Virus record (IMG/VR): IMGVR_UViG_3300009466_000003 | Span: 1 to 58,194 of that record | Length of the DNA stretch: 58,194 nucleotides | From: a virus | Reading direction: 5' to 3' (one strand) | In this document: one piece after another, positions 8,052 to 16,005 of the stretch | Layout: every line of letters begins with the position of its first letter | Numbering within the stretch: the first letter of the stretch is position 1 | Made by a program: the position numbers and the translations under genes | Notes under the pieces: model-generated | Databases searched by the model: none | What the model saw: only the letters and a program-made list of their open reading frames with translations | What the model was told of the DNA's origin: nothing

Positions 8052-8746
8052 GGAACTACCTCCCAAACATAGTTCCCATCTAAATAAATTCCTTCTGGGC
8101 TATTATACGGTCCCCCATCGGCGCGACCATTTATATTCATAGTCCACATTGATGCGCGTGATGTGTTTTCATTTGGGGTGTTATATCTAAGTTCTACAAT
8201 ATTACCACCACTGTATCTTGAATCAAATCCAGACCAAAGGCACACATCTTGTCTTGTTATGGTAAAAGTGCTGGCTGGTGATCCGCCAACAAAATCATCA
8301 TAAGTGTTTACAGTGTAAGTGTCGGCAAAGTCATCTGGATACATTCCCAATCCAGAATCTCCACCAAGACAATTGCCAACAATTCCGCATGCAAAATCTA
8401 CACAGGTTCCCCACCCAACTTCTGGAATTAGCTGAAAAAATCCTAAATAACCAATATTTCCATATCCTCCGAATGGCCCAGTATAATTATCGAAGTAATA
8501 AGCGAGCAATGGCCCGCCTTCAGTATTTACAATTTCTGGTTCCGAAAGCTTGACCAATGATCCATCGTTCATTGTGTCTGGCAAATCTTCAAAAGAATAA
8601 AATCCGTTCACAAGCCCTTCGGCAGGATACATACAACATCCCTCTGGTGGTTCACAACAAGAACAACTCACCCTGCGATCTCCGCTAACTAATTTGGTAA
8701 TGATGCGGAGTTGGCCCGAAATAAGTTGCGTCTTAATCGTTGACAT
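8048..8746 (-). CDS. Putative tail/appendage protein, Cys-rich N-terminus
   Basis: The 232 residues are Gly/Tyr/Thr-rich, low in Lys, with a beta-like composition typical of tail tip or fibre domains. A striking CSCCEPPEGCCMYP segment sits near residue 28 and more cysteines follow (CVDFACGIVGNC). The codons are AT-richer than in the head genes. It lies between two other putative structural genes on the minus strand. Confidence 0.5.
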   Translation of the reverse strand: MSTIKTQLISGQLRIITKLVSGDRRVSCSCCEPPEGCCMYPAEGLVNGFYSFEDLPDTMNDGSLVKLSEPEIVNTEGGPLLAYYFDNYTGPFGGYGNIGYLGFFQLIPEVGWGTCVDFACGIVGNCLGGDSGLGMYPDDFADTYTVNTYDDFVGGSPASTFTITRQDVCLWSGFDSRYSGGNIVELRYNTPNENTSRASMWTMNINGRADGGPYNSPEGIYLDGNYVWEVVP

Positions 8747-9151
8747 TTATTCACAATCAACAGTTTCAATCCATTGCAATTCTGTGTCTCGGACACAAAG
8801 AACGTATAATTTATTGTCGTTTGGCCTTGGCGGCAAAATGGTTTCTATTGAATTCTGTTTTTGATCTGCGGCTCTAGTGGCTTGATTTGTTTTGTTTGCA
8901 GAATTTGTTGTCGGCTTGTATTCAACACTGGGCTGTTGTGAAAATTGCAACGAGGGATCTATTTGAGACAAAGCTGCCCTGAGATCTTTATTTGACTGAG
9001 ATTCTTTTTTTAAGAAAAAAGAAACACTATTGGTAGCTTGGGCCTGTTTAAATTCCCTTTCTATCCTCTTGTCTTTTGCCCGACCAAGTCTTGTTTCGCG
9101 AATTTCTTGTTCCAGTTTTTCGCGGGCTGCTCTTTTTTCAAAAAGATTCAT
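8747..9151 (-). CDS. Hypothetical coiled-coil protein in tail operon
   Basis: The 134 residues open with a highly charged helix (MNLFEKRAAREKLEQEIRE, to about 55), a likely coiled coil. A Gln/Asn/Thr-rich middle and a short C-terminal motif KLYVLCVRDTELQWIETVDCE follow. Its start overlaps the stop of the 905-aa protein (TAATG). Probably a virion assembly or linker protein. Confidence 0.55.
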   Translation of the reverse strand: MNLFEKRAAREKLEQEIRETRLGRAKDKRIEREFKQAQATNSVSFFLKKESQSNKDLRAALSQIDPSLQFSQQPSVEYKPTTNSANKTNQATRAADQKQNSIETILPPRPNDNKLYVLCVRDTELQWIETVDCE

Positions 9152-11868
9152 TACGCAAATATACTGGCATCAATTGTGGTTGCTCTAACAATAGAGAACC
9201 CATACTTGAAAAATTCCACGCTGCTGTCTATCAAATATTTTCCACTGGTGGGTATTGATGTTGGAGATGTTGATCCGAGGTTTGCGCGTATAAAAGCTGT
9301 GTCGCTCGTATTGCCTCCATCGGTTGTTACCAATGATGAAAAAATAAAATAACTGGCAGTTTTGGCGGTTGCTATTGCTGTTGCGGAAACCGTTCTTGTT
9401 TCGTTGATATTAATATCTGAATGCAAACATGGCGGAATATTAATTGATATGGGGGTTATGGATCTTGAGAAATCCCTTTGTTTGGATTGATCTGTATATC
9501 CTCCAAATACTGATGGTTTGGGTTGTTGAACCGATATTGATGCAGTTACGCCGACTGTTATCCTAACTTCAACGCCCTTGCCAGTAATTGTGTGACTTTT
9601 AGGTTTGAAGGTGGGCCACTCCAGTGCGTTTACTTTTCCAAGGATTGCCGCCTTGGTTACGGGGTTTCTCAAAAAGAAAATATTGACTGTCGCTGGTATA
9701 TTCTGGCCCCACACATCTTTGAAGTTAAGATTAACAAGGGGTGTTGCCGAAGAATAGGACGAAGCCTCGCCCTTATCAGCGTTTGAAAATTGATATATTT
9801 CTCCAGCAGCAACTGGGGTGTTTTCATATGTTCCCTCTTGTGTTTTTTCATCCCACTCAATATCGATGGACTCCAAGACCCTTGGAAGATTCAGATTAAT
9901 AGTCGTTGGATGGGTTTGTAAAAATGAATTAAGATAAGACTCTATCTCGTTTTGATCATATTCTGTTACGAGATATCTGGTGTTATCTATGGGCGTGGCT
10001 TCAGAAGAGGACCCCACTGGGAGGGTCGTTGATATTTTTTCGGTGTATGGTATTTGAACGTCGAAAGATTCTTCATAATCAATACCATTAAGCTCTGGGA
10101 TACTTTTTTCGTCTCTTGTTGTGGTAGATTTTCTTACCCGAAATTCTGTAACTCTTTCTTCTGTTTTTTCCAGTTCGCCTTCTTCAAGAGACAAATCACT
10201 TAATGAATCTTGCTCGACAACTTCTTGTTCTGTTTTTGTTTCTACGCTTGCCCTGAATCTTTCTGGGAGAACATCTGGCTTTGAAACACTCAGCGTTTTG
10301 TTATCGAACGGCGCATCAACCCTGACTTCGGTTTTAATAGTCCGTCCATCTCCCAAAGCCTCAATAGATCCATCAATCAATAATGCATCTGGCTGAATGG
10401 ATTGTGCTTCGCTTGAAAGTCTCAGCGTTCTTTCGGCAAGCTGCCCTTGATTGGTTACAATAAACTCTGTGAGATCTGTCGTTGCCGAAACATCCCGATT
10501 GGTGACAGAGGTTCGCTTGATAAATTCCGTGACCTGTTCTTCTGACTTGGAAAATTCCCCCTCACCAAGAGATATGCTTGTGGATATTGTTCCAGCCACA
10601 CTCTCTTCGGTTATTGTGTCTTCTTGCTGCGCCTTAAATTTTTCGGGTGTAAGATCTGGTTTTGTTTTCCGTATGGTTTTATTTGGGAATACGTTTGGAA
10701 CCTCTACCTCCGTTTTTACTGTTCGCCCATCACCAAGTTCCTCAACACTGGCATCGATAAGTGTGGCTGATGGTGTAAATGATTGGGTTCCCGAAGACAG
10801 CGTAAGCGTTCTGGCTCCAATTTGTCCTTGCGGGGTCAGAACTTTTTCATTAAGTGTAACCGCCGAAGTAATGGAACGAGATGTGGTGGCGACTCGTTTG
10901 GTGAATTGATTGATCTGTTCTTCTGATTTTACAAACTCTCCCGCGCCCAAAATGATATTTGGATTGGCTGTTCCAGCAATTGTTTGCTCAAAAGTGGTGT
11001 CTGATTGCGCGGCTTTGAATTTCTGGGGAGTAATATCCTCTTTGGTTTTTCGGTATACTGCCGCACCAAAAACTTCAGGAACTTCAACAACTCGTTCGAC
11101 CAAGGATTCGGCGTCTTCCCGCGAAACTTCCACAGTCCTTGTCGCGCTTGGACTTGGCGGAATATATCCATCAGCCCCCTTTCGTTGGGTGGTGACAGTT
11201 GCCAGTTGTCGGGCTTCGTCGGTAGCTTTTCCAATCAGTTGCGGGCCGTCCACCGAATAAGTCTGGACAATCTTTACCGAAAGAAATTCATTGTAAGGTT
11301 CGTAGGAAGTCTGAGTGATGACTCCGTTGACGTTCTCCAGAGACCCGACCTCTTCTCCTGTGGGGACAAAGAGTTGTCGGCGTTCTTGGACGGGACCGCG
11401 GGATGCATCATAAAAATCCCGATCCCGAACAGGGAAAAGGGAATTGCCATCATCGTCGGTTTCAATCGACCAAGTCTCCTCAATTTCGGTATAGACAATA
11501 GCCGAACCCTCGCGGGCCTCGTAGGTAACCCGTTTGTCGGCGGTAAGGCTGGCTACTTGTCCTTCGTTTTTAACAGAGCGGCGTCTACCTTGAATCGGGC
11601 CTAGATCATCATCGTAGCGGGTAAACGGCACCCAAGGAGATGGAAGGATCTCGTAGACATGGGTAACAATCTGATCTCCCGAAGACGGTTGGGCACCCGT
11701 AAAAACATGGTTGGGGTAACGTTTGGAATCGGGGTGAGGGCTAAGATCTTCTGGAACCCTGTAGCCAGCAACGCGAGGATCTTTTTTAATCCCGATTACA
11801 GGGAAATCGCGGTCATTGGCCGCATAGGAGACAACGTAGAATTTGTCAAAAGGAGGATAGGAAGCCAT
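9151..11868 (-). CDS. Large repeat-containing tail/fibre protein (905 aa)
   Basis: First gene of the minus-strand tail operon. Residues 1-250 have Tyr/Pro-rich beta character. Residues ~257-610 contain three tandem units of ~127 residues, each with PE-x-F, GEGEF-x-KSEEQ, KR-x-x-x-T-x-R, RTL-x-LSS and LGDGRT motifs. The C-terminal ~290 residues include a jelly-roll-like end. There is no signal peptide. The form fits a long fibre or tail appendage with repeated beta domains. The ATG is 210 nt from the divergent gene at 12079, with a promoter region between. Receptor-binding function is inferred only. Confidence 0.6.
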   Translation of the reverse strand: MASYPPFDKFYVVSYAANDRDFPVIGIKKDPRVAGYRVPEDLSPHPDSKRYPNHVFTGAQPSSGDQIVTHVYEILPSPWVPFTRYDDDLGPIQGRRRSVKNEGQVASLTADKRVTYEAREGSAIVYTEIEETWSIETDDDGNSLFPVRDRDFYDASRGPVQERRQLFVPTGEEVGSLENVNGVITQTSYEPYNEFLSVKIVQTYSVDGPQLIGKATDEARQLATVTTQRKGADGYIPPSPSATRTVEVSREDAESLVERVVEVPEVFGAAVYRKTKEDITPQKFKAAQSDTTFEQTIAGTANPNIILGAGEFVKSEEQINQFTKRVATTSRSITSAVTLNEKVLTPQGQIGARTLTLSSGTQSFTPSATLIDASVEELGDGRTVKTEVEVPNVFPNKTIRKTKPDLTPEKFKAQQEDTITEESVAGTISTSISLGEGEFSKSEEQVTEFIKRTSVTNRDVSATTDLTEFIVTNQGQLAERTLRLSSEAQSIQPDALLIDGSIEALGDGRTIKTEVRVDAPFDNKTLSVSKPDVLPERFRASVETKTEQEVVEQDSLSDLSLEEGELEKTEERVTEFRVRKSTTTRDEKSIPELNGIDYEESFDVQIPYTEKISTTLPVGSSSEATPIDNTRYLVTEYDQNEIESYLNSFLQTHPTTINLNLPRVLESIDIEWDEKTQEGTYENTPVAAGEIYQFSNADKGEASSYSSATPLVNLNFKDVWGQNIPATVNIFFLRNPVTKAAILGKVNALEWPTFKPKSHTITGKGVEVRITVGVTASISVQQPKPSVFGGYTDQSKQRDFSRSITPISINIPPCLHSDININETRTVSATAIATAKTASYFIFSSLVTTDGGNTSDTAFIRANLGSTSPTSIPTSGKYLIDSSVEFFKYGFSIVRATTIDASIFA
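10336..11100 (-). repeat. Three tandem ~127-codon repeats in the 905-aa protein
   Basis: Units cover about residues 257-384, 385-511 and 512-610, the last partly degenerate. Shared cores include LGDGRT followed by KTEV, and KPD followed by PE. Identity is clear at protein level but eroded at DNA level, so the duplication is old. Confidence 0.75.
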
Positions 11869-11957
11869 TTGGTCACGAAAACTTACTCTAAAAAAGGTTG
11901 AGCGGCAAGATGATTTTCCGCTTGCATTGATTAATGGCTATGCTAGATTACCACCTT

Positions 11958-12031
11958 GGAAGGCCACTCGGTCTTCCTGTTTTCATGTGTGTGGGGCGGG
12001 GTCGGGCTAAAAACTCGGCCCCGCTTTTTTT
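11958..12031 (+). ncRNA. Candidate small RNA: hairpin plus rho-independent terminator
   Basis: GGAAGGCC (11958-11965) pairs with GGTCTTCC (11970-11977), 8 bp with one G-U and a 4-nt loop. GCGGGGTCG (11996-12004) pairs with CGGCCCCGC (12016-12024), followed by seven T (12025-12031). This is a textbook terminator on the plus strand. Yet the only gene upstream runs on the minus strand, so the terminator must end a short plus-strand transcript or block antisense transcription. TAGATT at about 11945 could be its -10. The rest of the 210-nt gap holds no ORF. Confidence 0.5.
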
Positions 12032-12037
12032 GAACGC

Positions 12038-12066
12038 TTGACAAGTTGGGTTGTCGGATCTACTGA
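12038..12066 (+). promoter_or_regulatory. Candidate promoter for the 12.1-15.9 kb operon
   Basis: TTGACA (12038-12043), a 17-nt spacer, then TACTGA (12061-12066). The surrounding TGAACGCTTGACAAGTTG is nearly repeated at 50646 (TGAACGCCTGATAGGTTG). It lies directly after a terminator and 12 nt before the next start codon. Confidence 0.45.
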
Positions 12067-12078
12067 ATCCTTATCAAT

Positions 12079-12705
12079 ATGGCATATCAATCCAACAAAC
12101 CTAAAGACCCACCACTCTACCACAGCAACCTCGTCAAAGGAGGCCCGAAACTTGTGTCAATCAAGTCGGCTCCTAAATGGGTGAAGCAGAACACCTTATG
12201 CGTAATCGAAGTTATTGTGGACGGCGTGACCCATGTCTACTTCACGGAAAACCGCGACATCGCCTCCAAGTTTCAGCAATATGTGGGCAAGTCAGTAGTC
12301 TTGATTGCCTCTGGCAACTCCAAGCAGAAGACTGATTCCATGGAGATCCAGCCTGCTGGGGTGCCCGCCTCCAGCCTTCCCGCCGCCCAGAGTGCCCCGC
12401 AATCGCCTCAGAAGCCCGTAGAACAGGTTATTACGGCCCCAGCCCACAAGGACAAGGAAGCCAAGCAATTCCTCTGTCAGGCGGCAAATCTGATGCGCCT
12501 ATGCGTCAAGAAGGCCAACGACATTGCGGTGGAACTTAACCTTCCCGAACAACACCGTCAGGGAATTGCGACCACGTTATTTATTCAAGCAGACCGACAA
12601 GGACATATTGCGGCCATGCCCATCACGGCGTATACTCCCGAACAATTGGGTTTCGGGGCAAGCAAGGCCGAATCCCTCAAGAACCCCGAACCAAACAATG
12701 ACTGA
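12079..12705 (+). CDS. Hypothetical protein, possible nucleic-acid-associated
   Basis: The 208 residues form an N-terminal ~95-residue beta-rich part, a Pro/Ala/Gln linker (~95-125) and a helical C-terminal part with KEAKQFLCQAANLMRLC and HRQGIATTLFIQADRQG. The two-domain layout with a flexible linker is reminiscent of phage ssDNA-binding or recombination accessory proteins, but no defining motif is seen. First gene after a promoter-like site; its end overlaps the SWIM gene. Confidence 0.55.
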   Translation: MAYQSNKPKDPPLYHSNLVKGGPKLVSIKSAPKWVKQNTLCVIEVIVDGVTHVYFTENRDIASKFQQYVGKSVVLIASGNSKQKTDSMEIQPAGVPASSLPAAQSAPQSPQKPVEQVITAPAHKDKEAKQFLCQAANLMRLCVKKANDIAVELNLPEQHRQGIATTLFIQADRQGHIAAMPITAYTPEQLGFGASKAESLKNPEPNND

Positions 12706-12955
12706 TGAACGAGAGCGCGGCATCGAAATTCTGTCGCATGATAAGGGATCATTCCTCGTTCAGAGTCGCACCAATAGAGAAGACTACTACATGGTGGAGT
12801 TCACTACCGATGAGGCGGGAGACATCACGGGGTGTGCCTGCTCTTGTCCAAGCTATCAATTCCGCAAAGAGTGCTTCCACATCCGCTACCTCTGCAAACT
12901 CTTGGGCGTCGAAACGCCGAAGCCAACAAACAACAACCAACTAATAGCAGCATAG
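12698..12955 (+). CDS. SWIM zinc finger protein
   Basis: In this 85-residue protein the segment CSCPSYQFRKECFHIRYLC (about residues 48-66) is a SWIM zinc finger (CxC-x8-CxH), a fold that binds DNA or protein partners. A beta-rich N-terminal region presents the substrate side in SWIM proteins. The ATG at 12698 is 8 nt inside the upstream gene; a longer in-frame opening from 12524 is rejected because it would overlap that gene by 180 nt. Confidence 0.8.
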   Translation: MTDERERGIEILSHDKGSFLVQSRTNREDYYMVEFTTDEAGDITGCACSCPSYQFRKECFHIRYLCKLLGVETPKPTNNNQLIAA

Positions 12956-12958
12956 AAT

Positions 12959-13120
12959 ATGAAAAAATCCAAGGGACAAAAGAAAGTGGCAACCGTCATG
13001 CGCGAATACAGCAAGGGCAAACTCAAAAGTAGTTCGGGCCAAAAGGTGACCAACCCTCGCCAAGCGCGAGCAATTGCAATGTCGGAAGCTGGACTCAGTA
13101 AAAAAAAGAAGGGCAAATAA
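12959..13120 (+). CDS. DUF6496-like basic protein (53 aa)
   Basis: This 53-residue protein begins MKKSKGQKKVATVMREYSKG, continues KLKSSSGQKVTNPRQARAIA and ends MSEAGLSKKKKGK. This matches the small phage family described as DUF6496 (QKKV..VM.E...G.LKS.SG.KVT...QA.AIA.SEAG). Very basic, so DNA packing or binding is plausible. It starts four bases after the SWIM gene. Confidence 0.75.
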   Translation: MKKSKGQKKVATVMREYSKGKLKSSSGQKVTNPRQARAIAMSEAGLSKKKKGK

Positions 13121-13126
13121 TCCTTT

Positions 13127-13198
13127 GGCGGGGTGCGCTACTGTTCGCAAGGACGTAGTTGCGCTTAATATGGGGTCGCTCCATGCCCCGCTCTTTTT
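13127..13198 (+). terminator. Terminator with a branched (three-way) loop
   Basis: GCGGGG (13128-13133) pairs with CCCCGC (13186-13191) and is followed by TCTTTTT. The 52-nt loop itself holds two more hairpins: GCGCTAC with GTAG and GCGC (13135-13164, bulged), and ATGG with CCAT (13170-13184). An intrinsic terminator with an elaborate loop is unusual and could also be a processed 3'-UTR RNA. Confidence 0.65.
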
Positions 13199-13231
13199 GA
13201 ACAAATCAATCACACACCTGTCAAAGCACAT

Positions 13232-13705
13232 ATGATCACAAAATCTTCATGGAGGATTAACAATCTCTTGCAATGGCGTGATAAAAATCCAGAGCTATAC
13301 AAAGAGAAGTGGCTCAAGGGGATTCGGAGTTCTAAGAAAATAAAAGAAGCGGCGAGGATTGTGTCTTTTAAATATCGCAAAAAAGCAACCATAACCAGAC
13401 TTGCCCTTCCTAAATTTCAAAAGGGAGAACAGCATTTTCGTTCTTCTGTTTGGAGGTTTCGTTCTCCCAAGAATGTTGTTTATGAATTTAAAAACTTGTC
13501 GGAATTTTTACGCACTCATGGCAATCTTTTTGATATTAAAGATTTACAGTGGAAACGTCTTGGGACATCAGATTTATGTAATGCTTATAAATGTCTTTCG
13601 GCGCTTCGCCCACACCTTTCAAATGGAACCCCGAAACAAAAAGTTGCGGGATCTTGGAAGGGATGGCGCTGGTATGCCAGCAAAGAAGTAGAGGAAAAAC
13701 TATGA
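13232..13705 (+). CDS. Basic protein with homing-endonuclease-associated-like repeat
   Basis: The 157 residues have a very basic N-terminus (1-65). A C-terminal part with VYEFKNLSEFLRTHGNLFD, then CNAYKCLSALRP and GSWKGWRW, resembles the DNA-binding repeats attached to GIY-YIG and HNH homing enzymes. No nuclease motif is visible, so it may be a stand-alone DNA-binding relative. It overlaps the nuclease gene downstream by ATGA. A/T-richer codons than its neighbours hint at separate acquisition. Confidence 0.6.
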   Translation: MITKSSWRINNLLQWRDKNPELYKEKWLKGIRSSKKIKEAARIVSFKYRKKATITRLALPKFQKGEQHFRSSVWRFRSPKNVVYEFKNLSEFLRTHGNLFDIKDLQWKRLGTSDLCNAYKCLSALRPHLSNGTPKQKVAGSWKGWRWYASKEVEEKL

Positions 13706-14574
13706 CCATATCGAATATCTACAATCTCCCCCAGCCGTTCGTTGACTTGGTCAGCGAGTCTTCGTATTCGGCGGGGGAGGCTGATATTACTACAACAAGT
13801 CTCTTCCAACCTCCGAAGATTCGGGAGTTGATGAAACGGCATGGGGACAAAATTACTGAGGATGCGTCTGATAGAGTCTGGGTAATGCTTGGAACCGCTA
13901 ATCATTATGTTTTAGAGAAGATAGCAAAGAAAAACCCCGAAAGATACATTTGTGAACAGAGGTATTACATGGATGTGGACGGCGTGAAACTCGGAGGCCA
14001 GATCGACCTCTATGACAAGCAAGAGCAAATCCTTTATGACTACAAGGTCAGCAGTGTCTACAAGGCCATGAGCGATGATCGCTTTGAGTGGACGGCACAA
14101 GCGGCGGTCAACCGACTGCTATTGGAACATAATGGTTATCCAGTCAAGCGTTCTGCCATCATCTTGGTAATGAAGGATTTCCGTTTGCGGGATTCCAAGA
14201 TCAAAGCCGACTATCCGAAGTGTCCTGTGGTGGAAATCAAGCTGGATGCGTGGAAGCCCGAAGAAACATTTGCATATATCAAAAGTCGGATTACACTCCA
14301 CCAGCAAGCCAAAGACCTTCCCGATGACCAGATCCCGATCTGCACACCAGAAGAGCGGTGGGAAAAACCCACCATCTATGCAGTCCTTCCGAAAGAAGGA
14401 GCGAAACGTGCCGTTAATGGAGGGCTGTACGAATCTGAATCTGAGGCTTTGCTCCACGCAAAAAGAATTTCTGGTGCCGTCGAGAGACGGGAGGGGAGTT
14501 GTACGAGGTGTCTGGACTTCTGTCGCGTTAGGCAATACTGTTCATTCGGAAAAACCCTAAAAACCAACCAATAA
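13702..14574 (+). CDS. PD-(D/E)XK nuclease, Cas4/RecB-like
   Basis: The 290 residues carry the core GGQIDLYDKQEQILYDYKVSS split as GGQIDLYD (~98-105) and LYDYKVSS (~111-118), giving the D...(D/E)xK triad, plus a downstream QAAVNRLLLE helix. Near the C-terminus CTRCLDFCRVRQYC provides four cysteines, as in Cas4-type nucleases with an iron-sulfur cluster. Likely a single-strand exonuclease in recombination or DNA-end processing. ATGA coupling upstream. Confidence 0.78.
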   Translation: MTISNIYNLPQPFVDLVSESSYSAGEADITTTSLFQPPKIRELMKRHGDKITEDASDRVWVMLGTANHYVLEKIAKKNPERYICEQRYYMDVDGVKLGGQIDLYDKQEQILYDYKVSSVYKAMSDDRFEWTAQAAVNRLLLEHNGYPVKRSAIILVMKDFRLRDSKIKADYPKCPVVEIKLDAWKPEETFAYIKSRITLHQQAKDLPDDQIPICTPEERWEKPTIYAVLPKEGAKRAVNGGLYESESEALLHAKRISGAVERREGSCTRCLDFCRVRQYCSFGKTLKTNQ

Positions 14575-14576
14575 CT

Positions 14577-14810
14577 ATGAAAAAGAAATTTAGCAAAACA
14601 GTAACCAACCCCGATACGGGGCGAAAGAAGACCGTCAAATACGGAGCAAAAGGCAGCAAGATTGGGCCTATTGGCAGCGCCCGTGCCGATGCCTACTGTG
14701 CCCGAAGCAACAAGATTAAGGGCAATTGGCGCAATGATCCCAACTCTCCTAATCGCCTTTCCCGCAAGAAATGGGGATGCCAAGGAAGCAAATCAGTCAA
14801 AAAGAAATAA
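14577..14810 (+). CDS. Small basic phage protein (77 aa)
   Basis: MKKKFSKTVTNPDTGRKKTV at the start and AYCARSNKIKGNW, NSPNRLSRKKWGC and GSKS near the end match a small family common in environmental phage genomes, usually next to the basic protein that follows here. Lys-rich, two cysteines, no known function. Confidence 0.7.
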   Translation: MKKKFSKTVTNPDTGRKKTVKYGAKGSKIGPIGSARADAYCARSNKIKGNWRNDPNSPNRLSRKKWGCQGSKSVKKK

Positions 14811-14815
14811 CCACT

Positions 14816-14953
14816 ATGAAAAAACGAGGACTATACGACAACATCAATGCAAGGAAAAAGGCTGGCACCAGCCGCCCGAAATCCAAATCCACCATCGATC
14901 CCAAGGTCTACAAGAAGATGAAGGCCAAGAAGGGTGGGTTCAAAGAAAAATGA
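14816..14953 (+). CDS. Small basic phage protein, MKKRGLYxNINARK family (45 aa)
   Basis: The 45-residue protein starts MKKRGLYDNINARKKAGTSR. This opening is a recognisable signature of tiny proteins found beside structural genes in many marine and freshwater podoviruses. Over a third of the residues are basic. The ATG at 14816 is preferred; the frame opens upstream but inside the previous gene. Ends in ATGA with the next gene. Confidence 0.7.
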   Translation: MKKRGLYDNINARKKAGTSRPKSKSTIDPKVYKKMKAKKGGFKEK

Positions 14954-15177
14954 AACCACATCCAGACGATAGTATCTTCAAGGTCAAAGACTTCATCAAC
15001 GAACTCTCAAGGGTTCAGGATGCCTACTTTGAATCCCTTTGCTTTGAGCTTGGATTAGATGGCGAAGATCAACTCCGAGATCATCTATTCGACTATATCT
15101 ATAACGAAACAGAGATGATCACCTTTGGAGAATATTTGGATAAGTTTGGTATCGGGGATCTTTGGGACGGGCTGTGA
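14950..15177 (+). CDS. Hypothetical acidic protein (75 aa)
   Basis: This short acidic helical protein (MKPHPDDSIFKVKDFINEL...) is coupled by ATGA upstream and GTGA downstream. No motif recognised. It contrasts sharply in charge with the two basic proteins before it, so a partner role is possible. Confidence 0.65.
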   Translation: MKPHPDDSIFKVKDFINELSRVQDAYFESLCFELGLDGEDQLRDHLFDYIYNETEMITFGEYLDKFGIGDLWDGL

Positions 15178-15959
15178 CCCTCAACATATTCACGATTGTC
15201 CTTGATGGCTCTCCGTGGATCGGGGCGCAGTTTGCGGAGTTGTGCCGATTAAGAGACGTTGACTGGCATTGGTCGATTGTTGAGGGTGCGGCGATGCCCG
15301 TCAAAGATACGGGATGGATGGGCAACCAGACGGGAAAAGTCTCCCATGATGGAACCCATCAATTTTTACAAGCCCTAGCTTCCCATCCCCGAATCACGGT
15401 TAATAGCAAGTCGGAATGGGGTGGTAAAACGGAGATGATCAATGCGGCGTTGACCGCCTTTAAAAAAGACGGCGTCTTACTCCAAATGGATAGTGATGAG
15501 TTGTGGACGTTCCACCAAATGATTGAACTCCTATATCTGTTTGAGAAAAATCCCGAAGCCAATACCGCACAGTTTGAAATGGATTACATGCTTGGGCCGA
15601 ATGTAAAATCAACATCCACAGATGGTTACGGTAACAGAAAGAGTGAATGGATTCGGGCTTGGCGGTATAGTGTCGGGCTTTGGATGGAGCGCCATGAACC
15701 TCCCGTGTTCAACGGTAATCGCGGACAACTCCTAGATCGCGGCAAGACCTCAATGAGTGTAGGCAAAATCCTCCACATGGCATGGGTAACCCCGCAACAA
15801 GTAGCCCAGAAACAACGTATATACAAAGGTGGATACGAGAATGCCTGCGAGGATTGGGACAGACTTCAAAAGAATACGCAATGGCCCGTCAAGGATCTCA
15901 AACAGTTTCTACCATGGGTTGGTAGCGGGGCTTCGGCTGATTTACTTTTCAAGCAATAA
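15174..15959 (+). CDS. Glycosyltransferase-like protein
   Basis: This 261-residue protein starts at a GTG overlapping the upstream stop. MTLNIFTIVLDGSPW at the start, then DWHWSIVEGAA and a VLLQMDSDELW segment near residue 105 fit a GT-A fold, in which a D-x-D-like motif holds the metal and sugar nucleotide. Such genes in phages modify host surface glycans, phage proteins or modified DNA bases. It is followed by a promoter-like site and the structural operon. The specific sugar cannot be inferred. Confidence 0.6.
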   Translation: MTLNIFTIVLDGSPWIGAQFAELCRLRDVDWHWSIVEGAAMPVKDTGWMGNQTGKVSHDGTHQFLQALASHPRITVNSKSEWGGKTEMINAALTAFKKDGVLLQMDSDELWTFHQMIELLYLFEKNPEANTAQFEMDYMLGPNVKSTSTDGYGNRKSEWIRAWRYSVGLWMERHEPPVFNGNRGQLLDRGKTSMSVGKILHMAWVTPQQVAQKQRIYKGGYENACEDWDRLQKNTQWPVKDLKQFLPWVGSGASADLLFKQ

Positions 15960-15966
15960 TCCGCTA

Positions 15967-15995
15967 TTGACCTTCTAGAGAAGGCATGGTAATTT
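15967..15995 (+). promoter_or_regulatory. Candidate late promoter before the adaptor operon
   Basis: TTGACC (15967-15972), a 17-nt spacer and TAATTT (15990-15995) with a TG one base upstream of the -10 box (extended -10). Predicted transcription starts near 16002, only about four bases before the ATG at 16006, so the transcript could be nearly leaderless. CGCTATTGAC is shared with the site before the capsid gene. Confidence 0.6.
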
Positions 15996-16005
15996 CGCGG
16001 GCAAA

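Noticed and set aside
11005-11604. A 199-residue plus frame opposite the 905-aa gene
   Set aside because: It mirrors the repeat gene, and the repeat pattern of the minus frame is unmistakable at protein level.
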